Shown piece after piece: positions 42,013 through 50,676 of a DNA stretch of 64,000 nucleotides. This DNA comes from CAVSXS01 sp963767715 (GTDB lineage: Bacteria; Chloroflexota; Ktedonobacteria; Ktedonobacterales; Ktedonobacteraceae), in the NCBI GenBank assembly GCA_963767715.1, contig CAVYFA010000009.1:620001-684000 (forward strand). Reading direction: 5' to 3'. Every line of letters begins with the position of its first letter. Within the stretch, counting starts at the first letter, position 1. The translations under genes and the position numbers were made by a program. The notes below the pieces were generated by a model. It was given only the letters and a program-made list of their open reading frames with translations. It was not told where the DNA came from and made no database searches.

Positions 42013-42240
42013 TTAGAACGTGTTCATAATCTGGACGGGTTCTCTCAGAAAGAGAAGAGCCGAAGCGACAGATACGAGTTTGGCGCCGCCTGCTTTGACT
42101 CCCGCAACCCCAGAACCCCCTCCTGTTGGCCCTCCCGTTCCAGGCGGGTCAGAGGTGCAAGGACCTCCTCCAGGCGACACCGCAAGCATCCGCCGCTGCC
42201 TCGAGGGATGCTTCGAATAACCAAGCGTAGCGTGATTCAT
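42013..42240 (-). CDS. Small Gly/Pro-rich orphan ORF
   Basis: A 75-codon frame that starts 2 bp after the ABC-2 permease stop, with AGGAA 9 nt before its ATG. It encodes MNHATLGYSKHPSRQRRML, a Gly/Pro-rich centre (GPCTSDPPGTGGPTGGGSG) and a hydrophobic end (LVSVASALLFLREPV). No family is recognised. The context, last in an ABC exporter operon, would fit a small exported peptide, but an equally long proline-rich frame runs on the other strand, so coding is unproven. Confidence 0.3.
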   Translation of the reverse strand: MNHATLGYSKHPSRQRRMLAVSPGGGPCTSDPPGTGGPTGGGSGVAGVKAGGAKLVSVASALLFLREPVQIMNTF

Positions 42241-42242
42241 AG

Positions 42243-43019
42243 CTAGATTTCCTGGCGTTGAAACACAAGACACGCAACAACGATGAGCGCAAGAGTCAGA
42301 GCGAGACCAAAGCCCAGCGGCGGCAGGATATTCCCCGACGAGGCTGTACCTGCGAGTAACTGTGTGACGCGTTCAGAACTGAAGAGCGCCGATGGGAGCG
42401 CTTGCGCGATGGTGGAGTTCAATCCGGTCAAAATGCTCACCGCCAGAAAGCCGGCAAAGGCCAGTCCTCCTGCCGCGACAGCGTTGCGGACAAGCACACT
42501 TGCGAGCAGTGTTAGAGCCAGCGCCAGCAGGAAGAAGATGAACAACGCCAGGTTCAGCAGTAGAAATGGCCCGACGGGCAGCGCGTTGAAAAGCTGGTAG
42601 GTGTACAGATAATCCCCGGCGGCAGTCAGAATGGTGCCGGCAAAAAGCAGGAAGGTATAGGCGATAAACTTGGCGAGCACAAAAACAGCGCGAGGCACAG
42701 GTTTTGTCAGAACTGTCACCGCCGTTCCATGACTCCGTTCATCAGCAATACTCCCCATCGCCAACAGGATAATCATCAGCAATGGAAGCTGAGACATATT
42801 CTTGAGGTAGGAATTCAATGCATCCGTAGCCGTCTGGGGTGGCAAGACAACTTTGATTCCCCCTCCCAAACTCTTAAGCAAGTCGGGGGTGAGTTTGGTC
42901 AGAAGAGGAGCAGAGAGACCTAGCAACAACAGGATGACAAGGGCGATCAGTGTGCGATACGTACGGTATTGTTCAGTGAACTCTTTCTTCAGCATAGGCC
43001 AGGCCGCGTGTGGAATCAT
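42243..43019 (-). CDS. ABC-2 type transporter permease
   Basis: A 258-residue membrane protein with six helices (TLIALVILLLLGLSAPLLT; LLMIILLAMGSIADERSHGT; FLLNLALFIFFLLALALTLL). The GSIADERSHGTAVTVLTKPV motif is characteristic of the ABC-2 family that exports drugs, lipids or peptides. It begins 14 bp after the ATPase gene stop. Confidence 0.9.
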   Translation of the reverse strand: MIPHAAWPMLKKEFTEQYRTYRTLIALVILLLLGLSAPLLTKLTPDLLKSLGGGIKVVLPPQTATDALNSYLKNMSQLPLLMIILLAMGSIADERSHGTAVTVLTKPVPRAVFVLAKFIAYTFLLFAGTILTAAGDYLYTYQLFNALPVGPFLLLNLALFIFFLLALALTLLASVLVRNAVAAGGLAFAGFLAVSILTGLNSTIAQALPSALFSSERVTQLLAGTASSGNILPPLGFGLALTLALIVVACLVFQRQEI

Positions 43020-43033
43020 TGGTCAGTTCCCTC

Positions 43034-43975
43034 CTACACAGACTTCTCATCGATTAGATGGACAAACACATCTTCGAGCGTGGGGAGCGTCACTTCATAG
43101 CGCAACAGCGGGAGTTTCGCTTCCACCAGGAGCGCGGGCAGGCGCTGTTTCGCGAGGGCCAGGTCACTGACAAGCACGCTAGCCAGGTTTTGCTCAATTT
43201 CTACCCGCCGGACGTATGGTTCCTGGCGCAGGAGCCCGGAGAGCATGCTGGCCTCGCTTTCCAGCTCAATCGAGATGACTGGCTGCGCATACTGCTCTTT
43301 TAGCGCCTGGGTCGGCGCCTGAACAAGCAGGCGGCCGTGATGAAGCACGGCTATCTCATCGCAGATGCGATCTACATCGGTGAGGATATGGGATGAAAAG
43401 AAAACCGTGCTCTTGCCTTTGAGCCCGGCGAGCAGCTCCAGAACCTCTTTGCGTCCAAGTGGATCAAGCGCCGATACCGGCTCGTCCAGGAACAGCACCT
43501 CCGGCCGGTTTACCAGGGCCTGCGCGATGCCCAGGCGCTGGTGCATGCCATGGGAAAACGAACCGATCTTTTTCTTTGCCGCGCCTGACAGGCCGACTAA
43601 TTCCAGCAGTTCGCCGCATCGTTCGCGGCGGACCTTTGGAGCCAGCCCAAACAATTCACCGACGAAGTTGAGGAATTCAGAGCCAGTCATCCAGGGATAG
43701 AAGGCAGGCTGTTCACTGAGGTAGCCGATGCGGTCTCGTACATCGGCTGCTCGCCCGGTGATCGGGACGCCGGCCACCCAGGCCTGCCCGCTGGTAGGGG
43801 CGATCTGGCGAGTCAAGAGTTTCATCGTCGTGCTTTTGCCCGCGCCGTTGGGGCCAAGCAGGCCAAAAACACTATTGGTGGGCACGGCGAGATCGAGGCC
43901 TTTCAGCGCTTCCGCTTGGCCATAGCGCTTGTGCAGGCCGGCGCAGCGAATGGCGAAGTGCTCAGGAACGGACAT
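43034..43975 (-). CDS. ABC transporter ATP-binding protein (ABC-2 partner)
   Basis: A 313-residue CcmA/DrrA-type ATPase: P-loop GPNGAGKST (41-49), Q-loop IGYLSEQPAFYPWM, signature FSHGMHQRLGIAQAL, Walker B VLFLDEPVSALDPLG, H-loop SSHIL, then a 90-residue C-terminal domain ending LEDVFVHLIDEKSV. It drives the downstream permease. Start at 43975 with GGAG 7 nt upstream; it overlaps the preceding small membrane gene by 14 bp. Confidence 0.93.
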   Translation of the reverse strand: MSVPEHFAIRCAGLHKRYGQAEALKGLDLAVPTNSVFGLLGPNGAGKSTTMKLLTRQIAPTSGQAWVAGVPITGRAADVRDRIGYLSEQPAFYPWMTGSEFLNFVGELFGLAPKVRRERCGELLELVGLSGAAKKKIGSFSHGMHQRLGIAQALVNRPEVLFLDEPVSALDPLGRKEVLELLAGLKGKSTVFFSSHILTDVDRICDEIAVLHHGRLLVQAPTQALKEQYAQPVISIELESEASMLSGLLRQEPYVRRVEIEQNLASVLVSDLALAKQRLPALLVEAKLPLLRYEVTLPTLEDVFVHLIDEKSV

Positions 43976-44198
43976 CTTGCTGCTCCTTGCGTCCCACGAT
44001 AAAGTACAGAATGGGCCCGAGCGTCCCAATGAAAACGATGACGAGGCCCCATAGCAGCTTGCTGCCATTGACACGTTCGGGCTCCCTGCGCACGAGATCG
44101 ACGAGTGCGACGACGACGAGTATCAGCTCAAGGGCAGCCAGAGGTAGGACCAGGCTGAGTATGGTCCCGATAGGGAGGTCTAAAAGAAGTGGATGCAT
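43962..44198 (-). CDS. PLDc_N-domain small membrane protein
   Basis: A 78-residue protein with two membrane helices (ILSLVLPLAALELILVVVAL and LLWGLVIVFIGTLGPILYFI) and the typical PLDc_N ending GRKEQ. The domain is found at the N-terminus of cardiolipin synthases and as a stand-alone protein in ABC-2 operons. First gene of the exporter operon. Confidence 0.85.
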   Translation of the reverse strand: MHPLLLDLPIGTILSLVLPLAALELILVVVALVDLVRREPERVNGSKLLWGLVIVFIGTLGPILYFIVGRKEQQDVRS

Positions 44199-44286
44199 GG
44201 TTCAGTCTCCTCGTATACCCCGCGAGCGGGGTGAACTCTCCGCCAGCATGCCAGCATGCCAGCCGTCCAGCGCTGTACTGAGAACT

Positions 44287-44341
44287 TTTCAGTATTTCAA
44301 TATCTACTGAAATATTAACGTACTATCCGGCAATTTGTCAA
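44287..44341 (-). promoter_or_regulatory. Promoter and 26-bp operator dyad of the ABC-2 operon
   Basis: On the minus strand TTGACA (44341-44336), 17 bp, TTAATA (44318-44313). Right after the -10 box lies TTTCAGTA-(10 nt)-TACTGAAA (44312-44287), a perfect 8+8 dyad. Such sites suit GntR/YtrA or PadR regulators of ABC exporters; none is encoded next to the operon. Confidence 0.8.
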
Positions 44342-44437
44342 GCGGGTAGCTCTGCACCGCCGACCTGACGATTTTTGGTATCGCGCTCGCGAAATTTAGA
44401 TGGAGATAGAAGTTTGTAAGGAGAAAATATGGAAAAG

Positions 44438-44510
44438 TGGGCTGCCAGGGGCTCGAACCCTGAACCTTGAAATTAAGAGTTTCCTGCTCTACCATTGAGC
44501 TAGCAGCCCA
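44438..44510 (-). tRNA. tRNA-Lys (anticodon CTT)
   Basis: A 73-nt cloverleaf on the minus strand: acceptor TGGGCTG/CAGCCCA, D arm with TAGCTCAATGGTAGAGCA, anticodon loop CTCTTAA giving CTT, and T arm CAGGG-TTCGAGC-CCCTG. No CCA is encoded. The anticodon stem has one G-A opposition at its top pair. Confidence 0.93.
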
Positions 44511-44726
44511 TCATGAATGTGCGGTCAGAATAGCATATGAAAGGGTCTTCGTCAAGCACAGGTGCAAATATTTATAGCTCATAATCTTGTACCCAAGATC
44601 ATAGCGATGGTTCTGGCCATAAGGTGTGAGGACGATATAGCCGCATTGGAGCAGGCGGGTGACAACTGCCGATTCGCTGATATCCCCCATCTTTTGCGTG
44701 TGACGCTTCGGGCCGGGTATTCCCAT
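44511..44726 (-). pseudogene. Truncated PD-(D/E)XK nuclease-like gene
   Basis: A 71-codon frame whose residues 12-44 (QKMGDISESAVVTRLLQCGY then IVLTPYGQNHRYDLG) match the N-terminal part of group-I-intron-associated/PDDEXK-type nucleases (the usual text is KGDIGEAAV...L..GY.VL.PYGDN.RYDL). After RYDLG the sequence loses resemblance and stops directly at the tRNA-Lys 5' end. GGAGGGGG lies 8 nt before the ATG. The catalytic second half is missing. Confidence 0.6.
44527..44555 (-). promoter_or_regulatory. Promoter of tRNA-Lys
   Basis: Minus-strand TTGACG (44555-44550), 17 bp, TATTCT (44532-44527), placing the start about 10 nt before the tRNA 5' end. It lies within the degenerate end of the nuclease remnant. 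Confidence 0.7.
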
Positions 44727-45030
44727 GACCTGTTCCCCCTCCTAAAAATTGGTGAACACAGTATAACATGATCGTTGTTTATTGAACTGGGCGGTAGTAA
44801 GTTGATTGCTCGACTCGTTGAAGTCTCCTCTACAAGCTTGAGCCGGGCGTATGAAGGTGAAGTAGGACTTTAGGCACATCGCCGCGCCGGTTCCCAAAGA
44901 TGCCACGCGATTGCTCGTTTAATTACGATAGCAAAGCGCGCTACAGTGCAGGCATTCGTAGTTTCGCGGCATGGGGCGTAGGCGTTTTCACGGATCACAC
45001 AGGCTAGCCGACCGGGAGGGAATAGTCACT
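44727..45030. other. Gap without a recognised gene
   Basis: Roughly 300 bp separating the leftward nuclease remnant and the rightward secreted protein gene. It should contain divergent promoters; none stands out clearly, and no hairpin element is present. Confidence 0.5.
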
Positions 45031-46587
45031 ATGCGAAGTTTACGGAAAGAGCCGGTAGGGCGTACTAGCCGGCGGACGAAGCTATATGCGAGGGCCGCGG
45101 CATGCGCCTTTGTCTGCCTTGCCTTTATGATTCTGACATCTTCGCCCTCACCTGTGGCCCACGCCGCACGCAATGGTGATGGCATGCCGGTAATTCACTG
45201 GGATGGGAGCATGATCTACGCGGGGCAGAATAACGGCAATCCGTGGGGACCGGTTGGCGAAAATGCGATTGTGCATGGGGCGAATTTCAGTCCAAAGACG
45301 CAACTGCGCCTGGTTGTCTCACCTGGCGATAGCAATAGCAATGCGTCGGTTTGCCAGCAGTCTGTGGTGACGGTCGCGACTATCACCACAGATAACGCGG
45401 GCGGCTTTACACAGAATTTTCCCTGGCCTGCCACAGCCAACAAGGTGAACCAGGGCTACAGCATCTGTAGTGTGCTGGTGTCCAATAACAGCCTTGCCAG
45501 CATTCAGGACGATGGCCCGTTCACAGTGCTGGCGTCCAGCCCACCGGTTATAAATATTTCGGCCACGAGCGTTGCGGCCGGTGGAACGGTGACGGTAACG
45601 GGACAGAACTGGGTACCGCCGCAGCCGGTCTCGGCGGTCATTGCCGGGTGCGCAGCCTGTGATCCGGGCAATACCTATGTGACGAACGCCAGCGCCACTT
45701 CCGCCGGGCTGAATAGCGGCTCATTCAGCGTGGCAATCCCTATCCCATCTAAAACGAAACCGGGCAACTACGTTGTGGATGCTCTGACAAAGACGGGCCT
45801 GGAGGCGTTTTACACTACCGGGGTCAAGCACCTGACCATTACGGCTGCCCCCGTGACGCCCACACCAACACCCTCGCCATCACCCACGGCCCAGCCCTCG
45901 CCGACTCCCAGCCCTACGGCGCTGGCGACCGTTGCTCCCTCGCCAACACCCGCAGCATCGGCAACCAGCGCTGGGGCAAGCGATACAAGCGGCACGGTAA
46001 CAACTACAAACGATAGCTCCGGCGGCTCAAGCACGGCAGGAAGTTCGGGCGGCAGCAAAAGCGGGATCGTGGTCGCCCTGATCGGCATGGCAGTCGCGCT
46101 GTTTTTCATCGCAGGCTTGATTCTGCTTGCGCTGCGCCGGAAACGCCGTGGAGGCATTTCTATAGCGCAAAACTCGCCGCCTGGGCTACTGTACGGGCAA
46201 CAAAGAAATTATCCTTCCCAGTTTGCCGGCTCCGGCATTAGCCCGATGCCGCAAGGGAACTTTACGCCAGGTTCTGTGGGCGACTATAAAGACCTGAATG
46301 CCGCTACCTACATCTATCCTGCCCCTCTGCATCCAACAAATGCCGGTAGACAAGCCCAACCGGCTGGCGTAACCTCCACATATGGAGATGGACAGCATGT
46401 CAACGGGTCTCAACCGTTATACGCCCAGCCAACGGAGGTGTATAACGCTTACGCGCAGCAGGCGCCACAGGGCTTTAATCAGCAGGCGCCAATTCTGCCA
46501 ACCTGTCCCAATTGCGGCAGGCCCCTGGTACCTAACCTGCCGGCCTGCGGCGTGTGCGGGATGCCGCTTGAGATGATGCAGGGGTAA
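45031..46587 (+). CDS. Surface protein with signal peptide, TM anchor and C-terminal zinc ribbon
   Basis: A 518-residue protein. A signal peptide (residues about 15-45, ending VAHAAR) is followed by two IPT/Ig-like modules (FSPKTQLRLVVSPGDSN; ISATSVAAGGTVTVTGQNWV), a Thr/Pro/Ser wall-spanning linker (TPTPTPSPSPTAQPS), a membrane helix (IVVALIGMAVALFFIAGLIL) with basic stop RRKRR, and a cytoplasmic tail of about 150 Gln/Tyr/Pro-rich residues ending in a zinc ribbon CPNCGRPLVPNLPACGVCG. This links an outer adhesive part to a cytoplasmic zinc module. RBS GGGAGGG is 11 nt upstream. Confidence 0.75.
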   Translation: MRSLRKEPVGRTSRRTKLYARAAACAFVCLAFMILTSSPSPVAHAARNGDGMPVIHWDGSMIYAGQNNGNPWGPVGENAIVHGANFSPKTQLRLVVSPGDSNSNASVCQQSVVTVATITTDNAGGFTQNFPWPATANKVNQGYSICSVLVSNNSLASIQDDGPFTVLASSPPVINISATSVAAGGTVTVTGQNWVPPQPVSAVIAGCAACDPGNTYVTNASATSAGLNSGSFSVAIPIPSKTKPGNYVVDALTKTGLEAFYTTGVKHLTITAAPVTPTPTPSPSPTAQPSPTPSPTALATVAPSPTPAASATSAGASDTSGTVTTTNDSSGGSSTAGSSGGSKSGIVVALIGMAVALFFIAGLILLALRRKRRGGISIAQNSPPGLLYGQQRNYPSQFAGSGISPMPQGNFTPGSVGDYKDLNAATYIYPAPLHPTNAGRQAQPAGVTSTYGDGQHVNGSQPLYAQPTEVYNAYAQQAPQGFNQQAPILPTCPNCGRPLVPNLPACGVCGMPLEMMQG

Positions 46588-46600
46588 TTGGGTCTGGCAC

Positions 46601-46636
46601 GCGTGAGATGACATCTATGTTGATGCCATCTCACGC
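46601..46636. terminator. Hairpin between convergent genes
   Basis: GCGTGAGATG-A-CATC pairs with GATG-C-CATCTCACGC around a 7-nt loop: 14 bp with one mismatch. It lies between the stops of two convergent genes and may end transcription in both directions, though T-runs are lacking. Confidence 0.65.
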
Positions 46637-46641
46637 TGCTC

Positions 46642-47568
46642 TCATTTAAAGATGCTCAAAGGGAGATACGCGGAGACAATCCAGTTGGGCGCGTCCACTA
46701 TTTCGCTGATCTTCAGATCAACGGCTGCTCCGCACAGGCAGAAGGCCTGCTCGCGAGTCATTTGATAGTTGGCGACCAGGTGATCGATCATGTAGCGAAT
46801 GGCCTGCTGGGCGTCTTTGTAGAGATCGGGGCCATGCGCCGTTGTAACGTAGTAGCCCCCTTCGTCAGCAACGGTGAGCTTTTTGCCGGGCGGCGTGATA
46901 AAGCGCAACTCGGGGATATTCGCCCCCTTTTGCAACGAGAAGGTCAGCGTGACCGTCATCTTTGTTTCGATGCCGGTGCCGTTGACCTCGCCATCGCCCT
47001 GCGCTGAATGGCAGTCGCCGCAGGAGAAGAGCGCGCCCGGGACGAGGACGGGGAAGAAGACGCGCGTGCCGGGCGTGAGGTTGCGGATATCGATATTGCC
47101 AGCGTTCTCGCGCGGCGGGATGGTGGTAAATCGTCCGGCCTCGCGCGGGCCGACACCCATGACGCCGCAGAAGGGCTCGTACGGGATGCGAATGTCGGAT
47201 CGGAACTCGCAATCCTCACCGAGTTTGTAATGGTGTACGTAGGGCGCTGAAAAGTCCTCGGCCAGCAGGCCAAAGCCGGGTATTACGGCATTCCAGCCCC
47301 AGCCCTTGTGCCTGATACTCACGATATCGACCACCAGGGCATCGCCTGGTTCGGCGCCCTCCACATAGACCGGGCCGGTCAAGGGGTGAATGAGATCAAA
47401 ATTCAGCCGTGCCGCCACCTCCGAGGGAGAACCTGGAACGATCTGTCCAGCCGAGGCTTCGAGGGTTTCGAAGCTGACGGTGTCTCCCGGCTGGATGCGG
47501 ATACGCGGCGGCAGCGTATTGTCCCAGAAGGCATGGGGTTGGGTATCGTCGAGATGATGGGTTGCCAT
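46642..47568 (-). CDS. Acetamidase/formamidase family protein
   Basis: A 308-residue FmdA/AmdA protein that hydrolyses formamide or acetamide to ammonia and the acid. Segments include IHPLTGPVYVEGAEPGDALV, RHKGWGWNAVIPGFGLL, FCGVMGVGPREAG, PGALFSCGDCHSAQGDGEVN (metal-site Cys/His/Asp) and the closing DHLVANYQMTREQAFCLCGA. Length is as usual. AAGGAG is 6 nt before the ATG. It follows an amino-acid permease gene by 20 bp, so both probably act in nitrogen scavenging. Confidence 0.93.
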   Translation of the reverse strand: MATHHLDDTQPHAFWDNTLPPRIRIQPGDTVSFETLEASAGQIVPGSPSEVAARLNFDLIHPLTGPVYVEGAEPGDALVVDIVSIRHKGWGWNAVIPGFGLLAEDFSAPYVHHYKLGEDCEFRSDIRIPYEPFCGVMGVGPREAGRFTTIPPRENAGNIDIRNLTPGTRVFFPVLVPGALFSCGDCHSAQGDGEVNGTGIETKMTVTLTFSLQKGANIPELRFITPPGKKLTVADEGGYYVTTAHGPDLYKDAQQAIRYMIDHLVANYQMTREQAFCLCGAAVDLKISEIVDAPNWIVSAYLPLSIFK

Positions 47569-47587
47569 TGCTCACTCCTTTTCAGAT

Positions 47588-49036
47588 TCACTCCTCAATA
47601 TACACTTTGTCGCTTCTTGCCAGGGCTTGAGGAAGCCGCACATTCAAGAAGACTACGACGATCAGACCAAGCACGAACCAGGCGGCGCAGATCGGGCCGG
47701 CCAGGTTTAACGGGGCAGATGGGGCCGGGTAAAACTGCGCCACGATAGGGAAGATCAGCACGATGAACGGGATGGCGGGCAAGATGACATGGCGCAGAAC
47801 ATTGAACTCATCGCGGTGCTCGCGCAGGTAGAAGAACGGTACGGCAAGGCAGGTCGCCATGTAGACCACCAGGATCAGGACGGTAATGATGATGCCCTCT
47901 AGCGAGAAGGCGACCAGAGGGCTATAGACAAAGCCCGGCCACAGCGTGAGCACAACCCCCACGATCATCGTCAGGATGATGGCTATGTCGGGCGTGCGGA
48001 AGCGAGAGGCGATATGCGCCAGCGGTCTCGGGTAGGTGCCCGCGCGGCTCATGGCGTACAGCACGCGTGAGGCGGCGTTGACACCGGCGTTTGCATTTGC
48101 CAGCGCGCTATTGAGGATGGCGAGAATGGCGATGAAGGCGAATCCACCCCATACTTTGCTAGCCAGCACCGCCCAGGGGTTGGAGTTGGAGGTGTAGGTT
48201 CCGAGGTTGCCGATGCCCCAGCCGACGACGCCAGCGTAGGAGCAGAGCACATAGAAGAGGCCGATGACGATGGCAGCAGTGACGATGGCACGCGGCACCG
48301 TGCGGCGTGGGTTATGCGCCTCTTCCGCCAGAGGCGCGGACGACTCGAAGCCGGCGAAAGCCAGGAAGGCGAAGATCATGCCGTGCAGGATGCCCTGAAA
48401 TGGTCCCAGCAGAGGACCGCTCTCAAGGCTTGAAGAGGGGTTGAAGGTCGCGGCGGTATTATTGCTGCCAGAGGAGACGATCAGCCAGATGGCGAGTACG
48501 ACGAACACGCCTATTTCGATCGTACCCAGGATGACCCCTGCATCTGCCGATATCTTAATGCCGGTGTAGGTGAGGATAAAGATGACTGCCGCGAAGATCA
48601 TGGACCAGATGGCCCAGCCGTTCGGCCCAAGAGAAAGGTGCAGGTACTGGTTGGCGAAGCCGTCGGCCACGGGCCCCAGCACTAGCAATTGCAGGGGGAC
48701 GATCAGCAGGTAGGTGAGGCTGAATAGCCAGCCCGTCATCCACCCGGCCTGCACACCGAGGCCGCGGCTCACAAAGGTGAAAAAGCCGCCCGCCGAGGGC
48801 AGATACTTTGCCAGCGTGCCGATGTTGAGCGCGATCAGGGAGCAGACGACCAGCGCTACAACGACAGCCAGCGGCAGCGCGCCTCCGGCGAAGGGGATAG
48901 CAGCTCCCAGGCTGAACGCTACAGCAGAAGCGGGCGCCATCGTAGTAATCGATTGGAATAAGACCCCTGGTAGTCCGATGGCGTTGCGACGCAGTGTTGC
49001 ATGCTCAGTCGAGGAGGACGAGGATTCGGTTGCCAT
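47588..49036 (-). CDS. APC-family amino acid/amine permease
   Basis: A 482-residue transporter with 12 hydrophobic helices. The first helix has LFQSITTMAPASAVAFSLGA and the substrate region GGFFTFVSRGLGVQAGWMTG, followed by AFAGFESSAPLAEEAHNPRR, the classic APC motif before helix 7. It would import amino acids or amines by proton symport; with the adjacent amidase, an amide or amine substrate is plausible. GGAG lies 7 nt before the ATG. Confidence 0.92.
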   Translation of the reverse strand: MATESSSSSTEHATLRRNAIGLPGVLFQSITTMAPASAVAFSLGAAIPFAGGALPLAVVVALVVCSLIALNIGTLAKYLPSAGGFFTFVSRGLGVQAGWMTGWLFSLTYLLIVPLQLLVLGPVADGFANQYLHLSLGPNGWAIWSMIFAAVIFILTYTGIKISADAGVILGTIEIGVFVVLAIWLIVSSGSNNTAATFNPSSSLESGPLLGPFQGILHGMIFAFLAFAGFESSAPLAEEAHNPRRTVPRAIVTAAIVIGLFYVLCSYAGVVGWGIGNLGTYTSNSNPWAVLASKVWGGFAFIAILAILNSALANANAGVNAASRVLYAMSRAGTYPRPLAHIASRFRTPDIAIILTMIVGVVLTLWPGFVYSPLVAFSLEGIIITVLILVVYMATCLAVPFFYLREHRDEFNVLRHVILPAIPFIVLIFPIVAQFYPAPSAPLNLAGPICAAWFVLGLIVVVFLNVRLPQALARSDKVYIEE

Positions 49037-49221
49037 GCAGATGCTCCTTCTCTACCGGAGAGGTAGAAATAGCAGATAAAGGGACGCCCACAGGGACGAT
49101 ATAAATGGTATACGCCTACGGGTTACGGTGGATGGGGTTTTGTGGCCGCCAGGAAATCCTTATTGATAATAATACTGACTTGCCAGGAAAAAGCAAGGTA
49201 ACTGTGCTCTATAAAAGCATA

Positions 49222-50442
49222 TCATTGCTGTTGGCTTTGACCATAGCGGGCAAGCAGACCGGTAGGCCTTCTTCCGATATCTCCGATGGCTCCGGCCCTT
49301 TCTCCCGGCGCTTCATCATCTTGTTTCGCTGGCAAAAGGACGGTGCGGCGAATTTTTCCCGTTCCCGGGGTATCCGGCAGGTGGGTGAACAGGCTTGCGT
49401 AGTTCGCGGCAGGCACAGATATAGGGTGCGAGGGCAGGCACAGCGTGGGGATAGGAGGGTTCCCCTCGTGGCCGACAGAGATGGCAACAGGGGCGGTGCG
49501 AGACCAGGCATACAACCCAGGAGCAGGCATACCGGGCAGGAATTTCACGGCGGAAAGCGCGATGGCCAGGGCCAGCAGCAGCGCAAAGAGGACAATCATC
49601 CACGTCATGGAGAAAGGGAGTCCGATTGATGCCGGTTGCGCAGAATTTGGCAGCGCGTCTTGTTGCGCATATGGCTGTGATGGATGTGTAGCGCCTGGCT
49701 GGGCGGCAGCGGACGCTGGCTGCGTGTCGGAACCGAAGGTGAAAGGGCGGTGATGCGGCAAGTTTGGTGAAAAGGTGGGACTCGGCATAAGTGTAGGTAC
49801 GGGAGTTGGTGGGGGCGCTTCGCCACGGTAGCGGAGCATCAGGGCTATGACTTTTCCGGCCCAGAGCGGCGAGCTAGAGGTGCCGACATAGGGGTACGAG
49901 ATGGCGTAAACTGTGGACAGGCCACGGTTCACGTACAGATTTTTCAGCATATGAAACCAGTAGACGATAGCGTCCGTATAGTTTGGATAGATAGTGTAGC
50001 CATCGTAGGCCGAGGGATACCCGACGCTGCCGCGTACGCTGCCCGGATTGCGGTCGGCCAATCCGACGCCAGCCGCGCCATCGTTTGTCTCGGTCCACCA
50101 CACGCCAAGAGCGAAAGCGTCATCAATGCCGGTTTGCTGTGACATCTGCTCGACAATTTTACCCGTTCCGCTCATCGGGCTGTCCAGGCGCGCGAAAATG
50201 GCGTTGACAGTATCAGCGGGCAGCGAAGGCGGGCCGACGACGCTCATGTCATCGAAATGGGCCTGTGCTGCTCTGGCAGGATAGGAAAACGACTCGGGCC
50301 GAGAGAACGGCGAACCGGAGTTAAGCAGCAGCGCGTAGAAGCCACCGAGCAGGATGATTACCGTACAAAGCGAGGTTGTATAGAATAGGTATCGTGTGCG
50401 CAGCGCGTTAAAGATAGTGCGCTCTGACGTTTTTTTGCTCAT
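49222..50442 (-). CDS. Membrane protein with lysozyme-like extracellular domain
   Basis: A 406-residue protein with two membrane helices (YLFYTTSLCTVIILLGGFYA at 18-37 and WMIVLFALLLALAIALSAV near 285-303). Between them residues 75-215 look like a glucosaminidase/lysozyme-type fold: QQTGIDDAFALGVWWTETND, DRNPGSVRG, YDGYTIYPNYTDAIVYWFHM and SPLWAGKVIALMLRYRGE, with Glu in WTETND as a candidate catalytic acid. A Pro/Gln linker follows. The C-terminal cytoplasmic tail is basic. A role in peptidoglycan turnover is inferred only from fold resemblance. Confidence 0.65.
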   Translation of the reverse strand: MSKKTSERTIFNALRTRYLFYTTSLCTVIILLGGFYALLLNSGSPFSRPESFSYPARAAQAHFDDMSVVGPPSLPADTVNAIFARLDSPMSGTGKIVEQMSQQTGIDDAFALGVWWTETNDGAAGVGLADRNPGSVRGSVGYPSAYDGYTIYPNYTDAIVYWFHMLKNLYVNRGLSTVYAISYPYVGTSSSPLWAGKVIALMLRYRGEAPPPTPVPTLMPSPTFSPNLPHHRPFTFGSDTQPASAAAQPGATHPSQPYAQQDALPNSAQPASIGLPFSMTWMIVLFALLLALAIALSAVKFLPGMPAPGLYAWSRTAPVAISVGHEGNPPIPTLCLPSHPISVPAANYASLFTHLPDTPGTGKIRRTVLLPAKQDDEAPGERAGAIGDIGRRPTGLLARYGQSQQQ

Positions 50443-50676
50443 TGTACTCGCAGCATTGTAAAATATAGAGAGCGTGAGTGCGAAAAGGGCGACCGCAGAT
50501 GCGGTTTCTCTGGTTTTTCGCTAAATTTCCCAAAATGATGGCGACAAACGTCATATATAAGTAGAACGAATGAAATAGCAGGGTCGGGGTGGAACAGTAC
50601 ATGTGTCGTACCGGCAATATGCTATACTGAGGCGCAATGGATTTACTGAGGGAAATGGGAGATCAGGATCATCGGC

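Noticed and set aside
42020..42220. Rightward proline-rich ORF opposite the small Gly-rich ORF
   Set aside because: Needs a GTG start without a ribosome site; the leftward frame has better start context, though neither is proven.
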